A DNA stretch of 40,871 nt from Halalkalibacter oceani (GTDB taxonomy: Bacteria; Bacillota; Bacilli; Bacillales; Bacillaceae_D). Shown piece after piece: positions 1 through 8,072 of this stretch (its first letter is position 1; the number at the start of each line of letters is the position of its first letter). The stretch is from the NCBI RefSeq assembly GCF_023715705.1, contig NZ_JAMBOS010000032.1, forward strand, positions 1 to 40,871. The letters are read 5' to 3'. The notes beneath the pieces were generated by a model. It saw nothing but the letters and a program-made list of their open reading frames with translations, did no database searches and was not told where the DNA came from. Both the position numbers and the translations under genes were made by a program.

Positions 1-86
1 AACCACCTCACCAGAGGGTGAGATGGCTGGCAATCTTCTTTTATGAGTAATTTCTTAAATCCTAGAGAAAAAAGCAAAGGCAAAAT

Positions 87-117
87 AGAAACCCCACTTT
101 TCAGAAGTGGGGTTTCT
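87..117. repeat. Perfect 13-bp hairpin in the leader region
   Basis: Arms AGAAACCCCACTT (87-99) and AAGTGGGGTTTCT (105-117) pair perfectly around the loop TTCAG. There is no T-run directly after it on the + strand. It lies between a weaker imperfect hairpin at 3-26 and the terminator at 128-158, so three stem-loops follow each other in the first 160 bases. It could be the remains of terminators of a gene left of the window or the structured end of a mobile element; the sequence shown does not decide. Confidence 0.6.
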
Positions 118-127
118 CGACAATCTG

Positions 128-158
128 CCACCCGTTCTCACGGGTGGTTTTGATTTTT
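128..158 (+). terminator. Rho-independent terminator of a gene upstream of the window
   Basis: CCACCCGT (128-135) pairs with ACGGGTGG (140-147) around TCTC and is followed by TTTTGATTTTT. It probably ends a transcript from the left and insulates the germination operon that follows. Confidence 0.7.
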
Positions 159-243
159 GCCGGTGTTCGTAAACGATAAATAAAATGTATGAAAGACGTG
201 AAAGCTAAGGAAATGAAAGGAACGAAAACATGGAGGGAAGAAG

Positions 244-432
244 ATGACCCAGATTTTTCAAGATGTATTGGGCTTCATGCCAAATTTTTCGGTCATTATC
301 GTTGCCGGTATTGCATTTTTTCTTATTTTAGTCTTCCATAATCTGGCCGAATGGTTTGAGAGAGTGACACGTCTTCCCTGGATGAAGGAAGAAAATCAGC
401 ACATACGGGATAAGCTCAAGAAACAAGAGTAG
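244..432 (+). CDS. Small single-span membrane protein, candidate accessory subunit of the germinant receptor
   Basis: 62 residues. A hydrophobic stretch at about residues 15-31 forms one membrane segment, followed by a charged C-terminal tail (RVTRLPWMKEENQHIRDKLKK). The ribosome site GGAGGG at 232-237 lies 6 bases before the ATG. The next gene, a GerB-family protein, starts 22 bases after the stop, so the two are probably co-transcribed. Some Bacillus ger operons encode a short 'D' membrane subunit that modulates receptor activity. Position and size suggest such a role here, but known D proteins usually have two membrane spans and I recognise no diagnostic motif. The functional call is inference from context; that the gene is real is well supported by its ribosome site and spacing. 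Confidence 0.65.
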   Translation: MTQIFQDVLGFMPNFSVIIVAGIAFFLILVFHNLAEWFERVTRLPWMKEENQHIRDKLKKQE

Positions 433-454
433 CTCATAAAAAGGAGTTCGTACT

Positions 455-1570
455 ATGAGTAGTAATACCAGGCCATATAACATAGTTCCGGTTGAAATTA
501 GCATGACGCTGATTGGGATGATTGTCGGGATTGGAATTTTAACATTGCCGAGAAGCCTGGCTGAGGAAGGCGGGACAATCGTCGCGTTATTGTCGATTTT
601 AATCGGCAGTCTGCTGACGATTCTTTTCATCGTGGTATATACGAAGCTTCAACGCAATTTTCCTGGTGAAACGCTGCTTGAAGCATTTACCAATACAAAG
701 GCCGGCTCCTGGCTGGCCAAATTTTTAGGGATGGCCTTTGCCTGCTACTTCCTGCTGTTACTGGCGTATGAAACAAGAATTCTTTCCATTGTCGTCCGAA
801 TATACTTGCTGATTGATACACCGGCCGAGGTCGTCGCAGCTGTCTTTCTTTTGACGACAACGTACGCCGTTACGAAAGGGCTGCAAGGCATCATCCATTT
901 AAATTTGATGTTTGTGCCGATTACGGTTTTCTTTCTGATTGCGATGATGATCGTCGTATTACCGGAATTTGACTATGAACTGTTACTTCCTCTAACGGTA
1001 GGAGATAGCCGCTCAATTCTCCAGGGGGTAAAGGAAACAACACTTTCCTTATTGGGTGTCGAGATTATTTTTTTCTTTTTAGCAGCGATGAAAAAGGAAA
1101 ATTTAAAAGTGGCGCCGATGATCGCCAGTGTTGTGATCATTTTTATTTTATATTTGGGAATTACCATCATCAGCTTCGCTATCTTCAGCGTGGGAACGAC
1201 AGAAGTACTGACGTTTCCGACCGTGGAACTGGTGAAAGAAATCGAGATTCCCGGAGGGGTGTTTGAACGGGTTGAGGCGTTGATGATTACCATCTGGATG
1301 ATGAGCATCTTTAACACGATGTCGGTTGCCCATTTCCTCGCGACGAAGATTGTGCGCGAGACGCTGGATATTAAGGAGCACTCACGGGTTTTACCAAGCT
1401 GGATTACGCTTGTGACACTGATTATTGCTTTTATTCCGCGCTCCATTTCGGAAGCTTTTCTGTTTGGAGAGATCGTTGGCTTTCTCGGGATTGGTTTAAT
1501 CATTATTTCGCTCGTTTGTGCGACGTGGATTGTCTTAAAGCGGAAAAAGCAACAAGGAGGAGCGAGATGA
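455..1570 (+). CDS. Spore germination receptor B subunit (GerAB/GerKB/YndE family)
   Basis: 371 residues, the usual size for the family. It is an integral membrane protein of about ten spans related to APC-type amino acid transporters, and opens with a polar stretch followed by a GMIVGIGILTLPRSLAEEGG-like first span typical of GerB proteins. In known receptors the B subunit sits in the spore inner membrane and binds the germinant. AAGGAG at 440-445 precedes the ATG. The stop overlaps the start of the GerC gene by four bases (ATGA), showing translational coupling. Which germinant it senses cannot be read from the sequence. Confidence 0.93.
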   Translation: MSSNTRPYNIVPVEISMTLIGMIVGIGILTLPRSLAEEGGTIVALLSILIGSLLTILFIVVYTKLQRNFPGETLLEAFTNTKAGSWLAKFLGMAFACYFLLLLAYETRILSIVVRIYLLIDTPAEVVAAVFLLTTTYAVTKGLQGIIHLNLMFVPITVFFLIAMMIVVLPEFDYELLLPLTVGDSRSILQGVKETTLSLLGVEIIFFFLAAMKKENLKVAPMIASVVIIFILYLGITIISFAIFSVGTTEVLTFPTVELVKEIEIPGGVFERVEALMITIWMMSIFNTMSVAHFLATKIVRETLDIKEHSRVLPSWITLVTLIIAFIPRSISEAFLFGEIVGFLGIGLIIISLVCATWIVLKRKKQQGGAR

Positions 1571-2763
1571 AACGCGCTGGCTCAATCATCTTTATTCTAT
1601 TCATTTTAACAGGCTGCTGGGATAGCCAAGATATTGAAGAACTTGGATTCGTGCTCGGGATAGCCTTTGATCCTGTCAAGGAAGAGGAAAAGCACGAAGC
1701 CTTTGTAGAAGAGGAACTCGGCGAGACGATTGGCGATAGCGATGTGGATGAACGTTTTTTTCGCAAAACGTATCAAATTGCTGTCCCGCAGGATTCGCAA
1801 AACGGAGAAGACATTCAATCTCACTTTAATTCAACATCAATTGGCTTAACGAATTTCAAAGTGGCGCGTAATTTGGCGACAAGGAGCAGCCGGGCTTTAA
1901 ACAGCGAGCATTTAAAGGTGCTGATTATTAACGAAGAGCTTGTCAGAAACGGAATGCTCGAACATCTCGCCGATTTTTATTTACGTGACCATGAAATGAG
2001 ACGAAGAGTACTTGTTTTAATATCGAGAGGAGAGGCTAGGTCAAGTTTCGATGTCAGAGTACCGTTGGAGAAAATGCCTGCTCTTTATATACGCGAGGTG
2101 CTGGAAAATTATGAAGTGGCTTTGCAAATGCCAAAGTATGTCGAGATGGGTGATGTAACGAGCTTCATCATTAATCAGCACAGCTATATCATTCCACGGA
2201 TTGTCAGTGGTAAGACTGATATTAAAGTAGCGGGAGCCGCCGTGTTTGATGGGCAGGAAAATAAAATGGTTGGTTGGCTCGGCGAAGCAGACATAGAAGG
2301 ATATAACTGGGTCGTTGGAGATGCCGAAAATGGTGTGCTCGAGGTGGATTACGAGGATAAGGGAGTCTTTGTTTATGAATCGTTTTCGGCCCGTGCATCA
2401 ACACACTATGAACGGAAAGGCGATCAAAATATTTTTACAGTCGACGTAAAAACGGAAGGCGCCTTCGCTGAAAAGTGGATCGAAGGAATAGATGTGGCCG
2501 ATATTGAGACGAATATAAAGCTGCAGCGCGCAGTGGAAGAGAAAATCAGGACCGAAATGGAACAAATCGTCGAGAAAATGCAGAATGAATTCGGTCTCGA
2601 TATCTTTCAGTTTGGCTTGAAAATAAGGCAGAAAGAACCGAAATATTGGGAGGGAATTAAAGATAGGTGGGACGGGGAGGACGGCTTGTTTAAGGAGGCT
2701 GTCGTTAACTCGAATGTTAACGTTAAAGTGCGGAATTATATGACGGAGGAAAAATTAAAATAA
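1567..2763 (+). CDS. Spore germination receptor C subunit, lipoprotein (GerAC/GerKC family)
   Basis: 398 residues from the ATG at 1567, chosen because it yields a lipoprotein signal (MKRAGSIIFILFILTGC, lipid-modified Cys17) and has GGAGGAG just upstream inside the end of the B gene. The open frame extends 17 codons further upstream, but that would bury the signal peptide. The CWDxxDIEELG start after the lipobox is characteristic of GerC proteins, which are anchored by diacylglycerol on the outer face of the spore inner membrane. Diacylglycerol transfer by Lgt and cleavage by signal peptidase II are expected. The GerA gene follows after 12 bases. Confidence 0.93.
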   Translation: MKRAGSIIFILFILTGCWDSQDIEELGFVLGIAFDPVKEEEKHEAFVEEELGETIGDSDVDERFFRKTYQIAVPQDSQNGEDIQSHFNSTSIGLTNFKVARNLATRSSRALNSEHLKVLIINEELVRNGMLEHLADFYLRDHEMRRRVLVLISRGEARSSFDVRVPLEKMPALYIREVLENYEVALQMPKYVEMGDVTSFIINQHSYIIPRIVSGKTDIKVAGAAVFDGQENKMVGWLGEADIEGYNWVVGDAENGVLEVDYEDKGVFVYESFSARASTHYERKGDQNIFTVDVKTEGAFAEKWIEGIDVADIETNIKLQRAVEEKIRTEMEQIVEKMQNEFGLDIFQFGLKIRQKEPKYWEGIKDRWDGEDGLFKEAVVNSNVNVKVRNYMTEEKLK

Positions 2764-2775
2764 GGAGGGTATCAT

Positions 2776-4329
2776 TTGTTTAATAAAGTATACAAACGGC
2801 TGCGGGCAAGGCAAACGGAGACCGGAAATCAACCGACGCTTCCATTAAAGCTGTCGTCTGAGCTTAGTGAACTCTCCAAAACAATCGAGGAACTGTTTGA
2901 AGGAAGCGATGATTTTATTGTCCGCCCTCTTTTAATCGGTAAAAAGAAAAAAGCCGTTTTGTATTACATGGAAGGGTTAGTGAACTCAAAAAAAGTGGAG
3001 CAGGTCAGCCGGACTTTAATGGCAATGGAGGAAGAGGAACTGCTGGAGCTTGAGGAAAAAGAAACAGATTTTCTAACGCTTTTGCAGGAGCAGTATTTGG
3101 CATTGGAAGGCAGCCATGCCTTTCAAAGTTTTGATGAAGCAATACCTAAGCTGCTAGCCGGTGAAAGTCTACTGATCATTGATGGTCAGCCGTATTTAAT
3201 CATTATTGACAGCCAGCAAGTGGAAGGGCGCGCAGTGGAGGAGCCGCAAAGTGAGGTGGTCATTCGCGGTCCCCGCGACGGATTTACGGAAAATATTCAA
3301 ACGAATATTGTGTTGATCCGCCAAAGAGTTCGTGATGTAAGCTTCAAAGTACAAACAACATCGCTAGGTCTCCGCTCCAAGCGCAAGGTCGCGATCCTTT
3401 ATTTGAAAGATCTTGTTACGCAGAACGTCATCGATGAAGTGACGTACCGGATCTCTTGTATTGAAACGGATGATATCGCGGAAACAGGGGTGCTGGAGCA
3501 GTTCATTGAAGATAATGTCCTTTCTCCGTTTCCGCAAATATCCCATACCGAAAGGCCGGACAAAACAGCGGCGCATCTCCTTAATGGCCAGGTTGTTATT
3601 TTAGTCGATGGCACCCCCTTTTCTCTTGTTGCGCCGATCACATTTCATCAGCTGTTTAAGTCACCGGAGGACTACTATGACCGCTGGCTGATCGGCAGTT
3701 TGATTCGTATTCTGCGCTATGTCGCCGCGTTTTTTACTGTTTTCTTACCTTCAATTTATATTGCGATTGTCTCGTTTCATCAGGGGATGGTGCCAACGAC
3801 CTTGGCGCTCTCCATAGCCGGATCGAGGGAAGGGGTCCCCTTTCCGATCTTTGCCGAGGCGATGCTGATGGAAGCTACGTTTGAACTGCTGCGGGAAGCC
3901 GGAAACCGACTGCCGCGGCCGATTGGTCAAACGGTTGGGATTGTTGGCGGGATTATTATTGGAGATGCCGCTGTCCGCGCCGGAATTTTTAGTCCGATTA
4001 TGGTCATTGTCGTCGCCTTAACCGCGATTTCGTCCTTTACGTTTCCATCCTACAATGTCGCGATCACCTTCCGGATTTTACGGTTTGCCGTGATGTTTGC
4101 CGCTGCGCTGTTCGGCTTGTATGGCATTGTCATCAGCTATATTTTGATCAATATCCACCTCGTTGGCTTAAGGAGCTTCGGGAGCTATTATTTGTCGCCT
4201 TACGCGCCATTTAACTCGAAAGACTGGCTTGATTTGGTAATCCGGGCCCCAGTTTCACTTCTTAAAATGAGAACGAAGGAACCGAAAACGAAGGAACCGA
4301 AAACGAAGGAAAGACAAACGCAGCCGTAA
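2776..4329 (+). CDS. Spore germination receptor A subunit (GerAA/GerKA family)
   Basis: 517 residues starting at TTG 2776, set by GGAGGG at 2764-2769 six bases upstream. The N-terminal half (to about residue 290) is the soluble two-lobed GerA domain. The C-terminal half has four to six membrane segments with the family signature around PRPIGQTVGIVGGIIIGDAA. A-subunit proteins form the oligomeric ion channel of germinant receptors. The last 20 residues contain KTKEP repeated, encoded by a 15-bp tandem repeat at 4273-4317; this tail is hydrophilic and looks recently expanded. Gene order here is B-C-A rather than the A-B-C or A-C-B common in Bacillus subtilis. Confidence 0.95.
   Translation: MFNKVYKRLRARQTETGNQPTLPLKLSSELSELSKTIEELFEGSDDFIVRPLLIGKKKKAVLYYMEGLVNSKKVEQVSRTLMAMEEEELLELEEKETDFLTLLQEQYLALEGSHAFQSFDEAIPKLLAGESLLIIDGQPYLIIIDSQQVEGRAVEEPQSEVVIRGPRDGFTENIQTNIVLIRQRVRDVSFKVQTTSLGLRSKRKVAILYLKDLVTQNVIDEVTYRISCIETDDIAETGVLEQFIEDNVLSPFPQISHTERPDKTAAHLLNGQVVILVDGTPFSLVAPITFHQLFKSPEDYYDRWLIGSLIRILRYVAAFFTVFLPSIYIAIVSFHQGMVPTTLALSIAGSREGVPFPIFAEAMLMEATFELLREAGNRLPRPIGQTVGIVGGIIIGDAAVRAGIFSPIMVIVVALTAISSFTFPSYNVAITFRILRFAVMFAAALFGLYGIVISYILINIHLVGLRSFGSYYLSPYAPFNSKDWLDLVIRAPVSLLKMRTKEPKTKEPKTKERQTQP
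4273..4317 (+). repeat. 15-bp tandem repeat coding for the GerA tail
   Basis: The unit ACGAAGGAACCGAAA occurs twice exactly (4273-4287, 4288-4302) and a third time with its end altered (4303-4317). It encodes T-K-E-P-K repeats at the extreme C-terminus of the GerA-family protein. As 15 bp is a multiple of three, copy-number change would keep the reading frame. Confidence 0.8.
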
Positions 4330-4346
4330 GAGCAGCAAGTCGTTAC

Positions 4347-4370
4347 GAAAAAAAGAACCATTTTTTTCTC
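4347..4370 (+). terminator. Weak A/T hairpin after the ger operon
   Basis: GAAAAAAA (4347-4354) can pair with TTTTTTTC (4361-4368) around GAACCA, and the T-run of the right arm doubles as the uridine tract. The stem is almost entirely A-T, so it would be a weak terminator at best. Confidence 0.3.
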
Positions 4371-4450
4371 TTATTTAGTTCCCGATTTGTTTATGGTAGA
4401 ATAAGCAGAAGTATAGGGGAATGACGAGATTAAAAAGTGAGAGGGTTCGT

Positions 4451-4813
4451 ATGCTAGTACCTTATAAATCAGCGAATCGGAAAATTGCGATGGGGTTGCT
4501 TTCGTTTATGCGAAAGGAAAAGGACGTCAAAAGGCTGCTGAAGACAATGGAACAGTATGAAAACGATCCTGACTGGAAGCTCTACCTATGGAAAGAAGAC
4601 GATTATATCGGTGTGATTGGTGTGTCGATCGAAGGAAGCGAGGCGAAGATCCGCCACATTTGCGTCAACCCTTCCTTTCGCGAAGAGGGAATAGGCACAA
4701 AGATGCTCGCGTCCTTAAAGCAAATGCTGCCGTGTGAAGTAAAGCCGACAAAGTATACGAAAACATTTGTTGCCGCTTGTGAGGAAAAGGAAGCAGAAGC
4801 CCGCAAAAGCTGA
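4451..4813 (+). CDS. ribT: RibT, GNAT-family acetyltransferase
   Basis: 120 residues. The sequence (MLVPYKSANRKIAMGLLSFM..., LWKEDDYIGVIGV, EAKIRHICVNPSFREEGIGTKML) matches my recollection of RibT, the GNAT protein at the end of the B. subtilis riboflavin operon. The Q/RxxGxG/A acetyl-CoA loop appears as REEGIG. RibT binds CoA ligands, but its acceptor substrate is not established. The start at 4451 has GAGGG at 4441-4445 with a 5-base gap; an in-frame ATG at 4421 sits directly against its AGGGGA and is unlikely to be used. The remaining rib genes are absent here, but the downstream neighbours (DUF309, scpAB) are those found after ribT in B. subtilis. Confidence 0.88.
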   Translation: MLVPYKSANRKIAMGLLSFMRKEKDVKRLLKTMEQYENDPDWKLYLWKEDDYIGVIGVSIEGSEAKIRHICVNPSFREEGIGTKMLASLKQMLPCEVKPTKYTKTFVAACEEKEAEARKS

Positions 4814-4904
4814 ACAGTTGTCGGCTTCTGCCATCCGCTTCTATCGACGCCAACGTTTGCACGCTGTTTGCAGGGCCGCCTCAAAAAAGACTAATCATGT
4901 AAGG

Positions 4905-4941
4905 AAGCTGCTGAAAAAGGACGATTTTCAGCAGCTTTTTT
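4905..4941 (+). terminator. Rho-independent terminator of ribT
   Basis: AAGCTGCTGAAAA (4905-4917) pairs perfectly with TTTTCAGCAGCTT (4925-4937) and runs into a T-tract to 4941. It lies between ribT and the convergent DUF309 gene. Confidence 0.9.
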
Positions 4942-4997
4942 AGTTTTGTTGCAAGTAAGGCCATTACTTTTCGGCGAGTTACGAAAAAGGAAGTTTA

Positions 4998-5525
4998 TCA
5001 GCGGCCTCGTTCTAGTCTGATCACCCACTGGCGCTCCCGTTCAGCAATGACCTCTTTACGGTCGCGAAGAAGATGCTTATGGATAATATACTCATCTGTT
5101 GCCGGCTCCTCTGTACTCCAGTTGAGACCGAGCTCCCCGCAGCGCTGATCGCACGCTTTACGCAAATCCGGAGAGAGCGAAAGCGTAAGATCCTGAAAAA
5201 AGGGCGGGGTCTGACTAAGAAACTGAAGCTGTTTATGAATCTGATGCTGGAGCTCATTCGGATCAAGTCCCAGCTGTTGAAACCGGTCAGGCCGGGCGGC
5301 GATTTTGGCCGCGGCTTTCTGGTACATCCGCTCAGCTCCGGCCAGGTTGCTGCGGCGATGGTGGTAGAGGCCGACGGCGAGCTGGATCAGGGCAACCCAG
5401 TAGTGATGCCGCTTCTCGCGCGGCTGTTCTTTCCAGTACTCCTCAAGCAGTTCGTGGCACTCAAAATAATCGCGCCTGACGTGGAATTCAATTAAGTAAT
5501 CAAGATACGGTGTCGGATACATCAT
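4998..5525 (-). CDS. DUF309 protein (YpuF-like)
   Basis: 175 residues. It has the DUF309 pattern: DYFECHELLEEYWK near residue 18, then the YWVALIQLAVGLYHHRRSNLAGA helix pair. DUF309 proteins are small all-helical proteins of unknown function that recur beside scpA in Bacillaceae. The start is placed at ATG 5525 because GGGGAG at 5532-5537 lies 6 bases upstream; the TTG three bases earlier has too short a gap and a second ATG follows directly. It is divergent from scpA, whose promoter region it shares. The function is unknown. Confidence 0.85.
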   Translation of the reverse strand: MMYPTPYLDYLIEFHVRRDYFECHELLEEYWKEQPREKRHHYWVALIQLAVGLYHHRRSNLAGAERMYQKAAAKIAARPDRFQQLGLDPNELQHQIHKQLQFLSQTPPFFQDLTLSLSPDLRKACDQRCGELGLNWSTEEPATDEYIIHKHLLRDRKEVIAERERQWVIRLERGR

Positions 5526-5613
5526 CAAAAACTCCCCATTTTCTAGTCTCTTTTATTGTTCCAGTTTATCATAGTTCATGAGACGAAGGCATGTTCCCCG
5601 CTACTGAGAAGTA

Positions 5614-5622
5614 TGTTATAAT
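5614..5622 (+). promoter_or_regulatory. scpA: Extended -10 promoter for scpAB
   Basis: TGTTATAAT at 5614-5622 gives a perfect TATAAT with a TGn extension. No good -35 box is visible, as is common with extended -10 promoters. It lies 38 bases before the scpA start. Confidence 0.5.
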
Positions 5623-5660
5623 CTGCTCTAGCACATAAACTAGAAGCCTATGGTGGTCAA

Positions 5661-6422
5661 ATGAATCCATATAGTGTAAAACTCGAAACATTCGAAGGTC
5701 CGCTCGATCTTCTTCTTCATCTTATTAATCAGGCAGAAGTGGATATTTATGATATTCCGGTTGCCGCCATTACCGATCAATATTTAGAGTATATTCATGC
5801 GATGCAAGAATTAGAGCTTGACGTCGCCAGCGAATATCTTGTGATGGCGGCAACCTTGTTGATGATCAAGAGCAAAATGCTCCTGCCAAAGCATGAAGAG
5901 GAACTGTTTGAGGATGAATGGGAGGGCGAGGAAGAAGATCCGCGGGAAGAGCTGATGTTTCGTTTAATTGAATACCGCAAATATAAAGAGGTTGCGGCGG
6001 AGCTGAAAGAAAAAGAACAACACCGTTCTCTCATCCATACGAAGCCGCCGGAAGATCTTGATCCCTTTATTTCAGATGAAGAAAAGCGCGAGATCGCGAT
6101 TAAAGGAGTCACGCTTTTCGATATGCTGAGCGCCTATCAAAAGCTAATGAAGCGTAAGCAGTTGCAGGCGCCGCGAACCTCAACGGTAACAAGCCGGGAG
6201 TATTCGATTGAGGAGCGCATTCAGGAAGTGATGGAAAGCCTCAGCCGCTTTCATGGTCAATGCCGTTTTGATCAATTATTCACAAGAGCGGAACGTCCAC
6301 ATATTGTCGTCACGTTTTTGGCGATCCTTGAGCTAATGAAAACAAAATCAATCAGATGCGAGCAAAGCGACAATTTTCAGGACATCATGATCTACAGCAT
6401 GGAAGGGGGCGAACAGGGATGA
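5661..6422 (+). CDS. scpA: Segregation and condensation protein ScpA
   Basis: 253 residues, normal kleisin size. The N-terminal signature LETFEGPLDLLLHLINQAEVDIYDIPV, a central acidic region (EEELFEDEWEGEEEDPREE) and a C-terminal winged helix are all present. ScpA bridges the SMC ATPase heads and binds ScpB dimers, acting in chromosome compaction and origin segregation. The stop overlaps the scpB start (ATGA), the arrangement normal for this pair. Confidence 0.97.
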   Translation: MNPYSVKLETFEGPLDLLLHLINQAEVDIYDIPVAAITDQYLEYIHAMQELELDVASEYLVMAATLLMIKSKMLLPKHEEELFEDEWEGEEEDPREELMFRLIEYRKYKEVAAELKEKEQHRSLIHTKPPEDLDPFISDEEKREIAIKGVTLFDMLSAYQKLMKRKQLQAPRTSTVTSREYSIEERIQEVMESLSRFHGQCRFDQLFTRAERPHIVVTFLAILELMKTKSIRCEQSDNFQDIMIYSMEGGEQG

Positions 6423-7009
6423 AGCTGGAGGACATACAATCAATTATGGAAGGTCTTCTCTTTGTGATCGGCGATGAGGGATTATCGATTGAACAGCTTG
6501 CTGATATTATCGAGCTGGAGCCGGAAACCGTGAAAGAGGCCCTTTTCGCTTTGCAAATGAAGTATGAGGAGCAGAAGCGCGGCTTGCAAATTATCGAGGT
6601 CGCCGGGGGCTACCGCTTTACAACGAAACCGGAGCATGCCGGATACATAAAAAAGCTGGCGGCTTCCCCGCTTCATTCAGGCCTTTCACAGGCCGCACTT
6701 GAGACGTTGGCGATTATTGCCTACCGTCAGCCGTTAACGCGAATGGAAATTGAGGATGTGCGCGGAGTCAAATCGGAAAAGGCGATTCAAACGCTCTCCT
6801 CGAAGCTGCTCATTAAAGAAGTTGGACGGGCCCCGGGAGCCGGACGCCCGATTTTATACGGCACGACAGCTTTTTTCCTCGATCACTTTGGCTTAAACGG
6901 ATTGGAGGACCTGCCGCCGCTGCCTGAGGATGTGGAAGAGCAGGAAATTGCCGAGGAAGCCGATCTTTTCTTTAAAAAATTCGAGGAAGAACTGGAAGCG
7001 GGCGAATAA
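6419..7009 (+). CDS. scpB: Segregation and condensation protein ScpB
   Basis: 196 residues from the ATG at 6419, which overlaps the scpA stop. The frame is open 21 codons upstream but that would run inside scpA. Two winged-helix domains are recognisable (IMEGLLFVIGDEGLS near the start; ETLAIIAYRQPLTRMEIEDVRGVKSEKAIQTL in the second), followed by an acidic C-terminal tail. ScpB dimerises and binds the ScpA linker within the SMC condensin complex. Confidence 0.97.
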   Translation: MKLEDIQSIMEGLLFVIGDEGLSIEQLADIIELEPETVKEALFALQMKYEEQKRGLQIIEVAGGYRFTTKPEHAGYIKKLAASPLHSGLSQAALETLAIIAYRQPLTRMEIEDVRGVKSEKAIQTLSSKLLIKEVGRAPGAGRPILYGTTAFFLDHFGLNGLEDLPPLPEDVEEQEIAEEADLFFKKFEEELEAGE

Positions 7010-7056
7010 CTTTTCTCTTTTCATAAAAGACAAACAATAACCCATGACCCGTGTCA

Positions 7057-7062
7057 TATAAT
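7057..7062 (+). promoter_or_regulatory. Possible -10 element upstream of the superoxide dismutase gene
   Basis: TATAAT at 7057-7062 overlaps the right half of the short inverted repeat ATGAC-N4-GTCAT (7044-7057 region). No convincing -35 box lies 16-18 bases upstream. Confidence 0.3.
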
Positions 7063-7094
7063 AAAGAATCTTTGACATACGGGGAGTGATCGGT

Positions 7095-7991
7095 GTGAGT
7101 ACCTCAGAGGATATTTATCAGTGGGCATTAGACATGAAATCGCTGTGGAATCGCCACGGAAGCACAATTGAAGCGCAGGTCCCCTACCAGACGATTAAGC
7201 CATTTATGAGCTCGTTGCTGGAACTTTTGCATCAGTGTGAGAATCCGGAGGAGTATCGGTACGGGCAAAGCCCGGAGCTAGAAGAGCTGGCTGAGCAAGT
7301 GTTTGTTAATTGGAATCAGCTTGTTGTTTTCCGCCAGGATGGTGGAGAGGAGATCAGTCACTCGCCCGTACCGGTGGGTGGTCATACGCTCCCTCCGCTC
7401 CCTTATGCCTACAATGCGCTTGAGCCTTATATTGCTGAAGAAATTATGAGACTGCATCATGATAAGCACCACCAGAGCTATGTCGACGGTTTAAATAAAG
7501 CCGAGCGTGAAATGCAAAAGGCGCGCAGGCGCAATGATTACGAGCTGATAAAGCACTGGGAGCGTGAAGCCGCTTTTCATGGCGCTGGGCATTACCTGCA
7601 CACCATTTTTTGGGAGATTATGAGCCCGGACGGCGGTGGTGAACCGGGAGGAGAATTGGCGGCGCAAATCAGGCAGGACTTTGGCAGCTTCAGAAAGATG
7701 AAGGAGCATTTTTCCGCCGCAGCGAATGAAGTCGAGGGCGGGGGCTGGGCCTTTCTTGTTTGGTCTCCACGCGCTCACCGGCTCGAGATCCTCCAGGCGG
7801 AAAAACACCAGAATTTGAGCCAGCAGGACATGATTCCGCTGCTCGTCCTTGATGTGTGGGAGCATGCTTACTATCTTCAGTACAAAAATGAACGTCAGCC
7901 TTATATCGAAAATTGGTGGAACGTCGTAAACTGGCCGGCCGTCGAAGCGCGCTACCGGAAAGCGCAGGAACTAAGATGGGAACCTTTTTAA
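7095..7991 (+). CDS. Fe/Mn-family superoxide dismutase with N-terminal extension (SodF-like)
   Basis: 298 residues from GTG 7095, chosen over GTG 7086 because GGGGAG at 7081-7086 then has an 8-base gap. Residues about 1-95 are an extension absent from classic SodA. The SOD fold begins at LPPLPYAYNALEP. By alignment with E. coli MnSOD the metal ligands are His121, His169, Asp253 and His257 (DVWEHAYY), so it should be active and dismutate superoxide. The metal is uncertain: FHGAGHYLH carries Gly where Fe enzymes have Gln, while the Mn-type outer-sphere Gln position appears to be His (AEKHQN). B. subtilis SodF has a similar extension. It sits where B. subtilis carries ypuI. Confidence 0.92.
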   Translation: MSTSEDIYQWALDMKSLWNRHGSTIEAQVPYQTIKPFMSSLLELLHQCENPEEYRYGQSPELEELAEQVFVNWNQLVVFRQDGGEEISHSPVPVGGHTLPPLPYAYNALEPYIAEEIMRLHHDKHHQSYVDGLNKAEREMQKARRRNDYELIKHWEREAAFHGAGHYLHTIFWEIMSPDGGGEPGGELAAQIRQDFGSFRKMKEHFSAAANEVEGGGWAFLVWSPRAHRLEILQAEKHQNLSQQDMIPLLVLDVWEHAYYLQYKNERQPYIENWWNVVNWPAVEARYRKAQELRWEPF

Positions 7992-8043
7992 AAAAACGGG
8001 CATGGAAGCGAGCAAGACTGCAATCGCTTCCATGCCCGTTTTT
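7992..8043 (+). terminator. Terminator of the superoxide dismutase gene
   Basis: A perfect 20-bp stem: AAAAACGGGCATGGAAGCGA (7992-8011) with TCGCTTCCATGCCCGTTTTT (8024-8043), loop of 12 bases. A-run and T-run flank it, so it can work on both strands. The 11-mer CGCTTCCATGC in its right arm is also found in the 140-bp array near 40.53 kb. Confidence 0.92.
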
Positions 8044-8072
8044 CTGTTAAAGAGACCTACTAAAAGGAAAAG

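Noticed and set aside
5073-5495. 140-codon + strand open frame opposite the DUF309 gene
   Set aside because: The reverse strand encodes a recognisable DUF309 protein with a good ribosome site; this is its antisense shadow.
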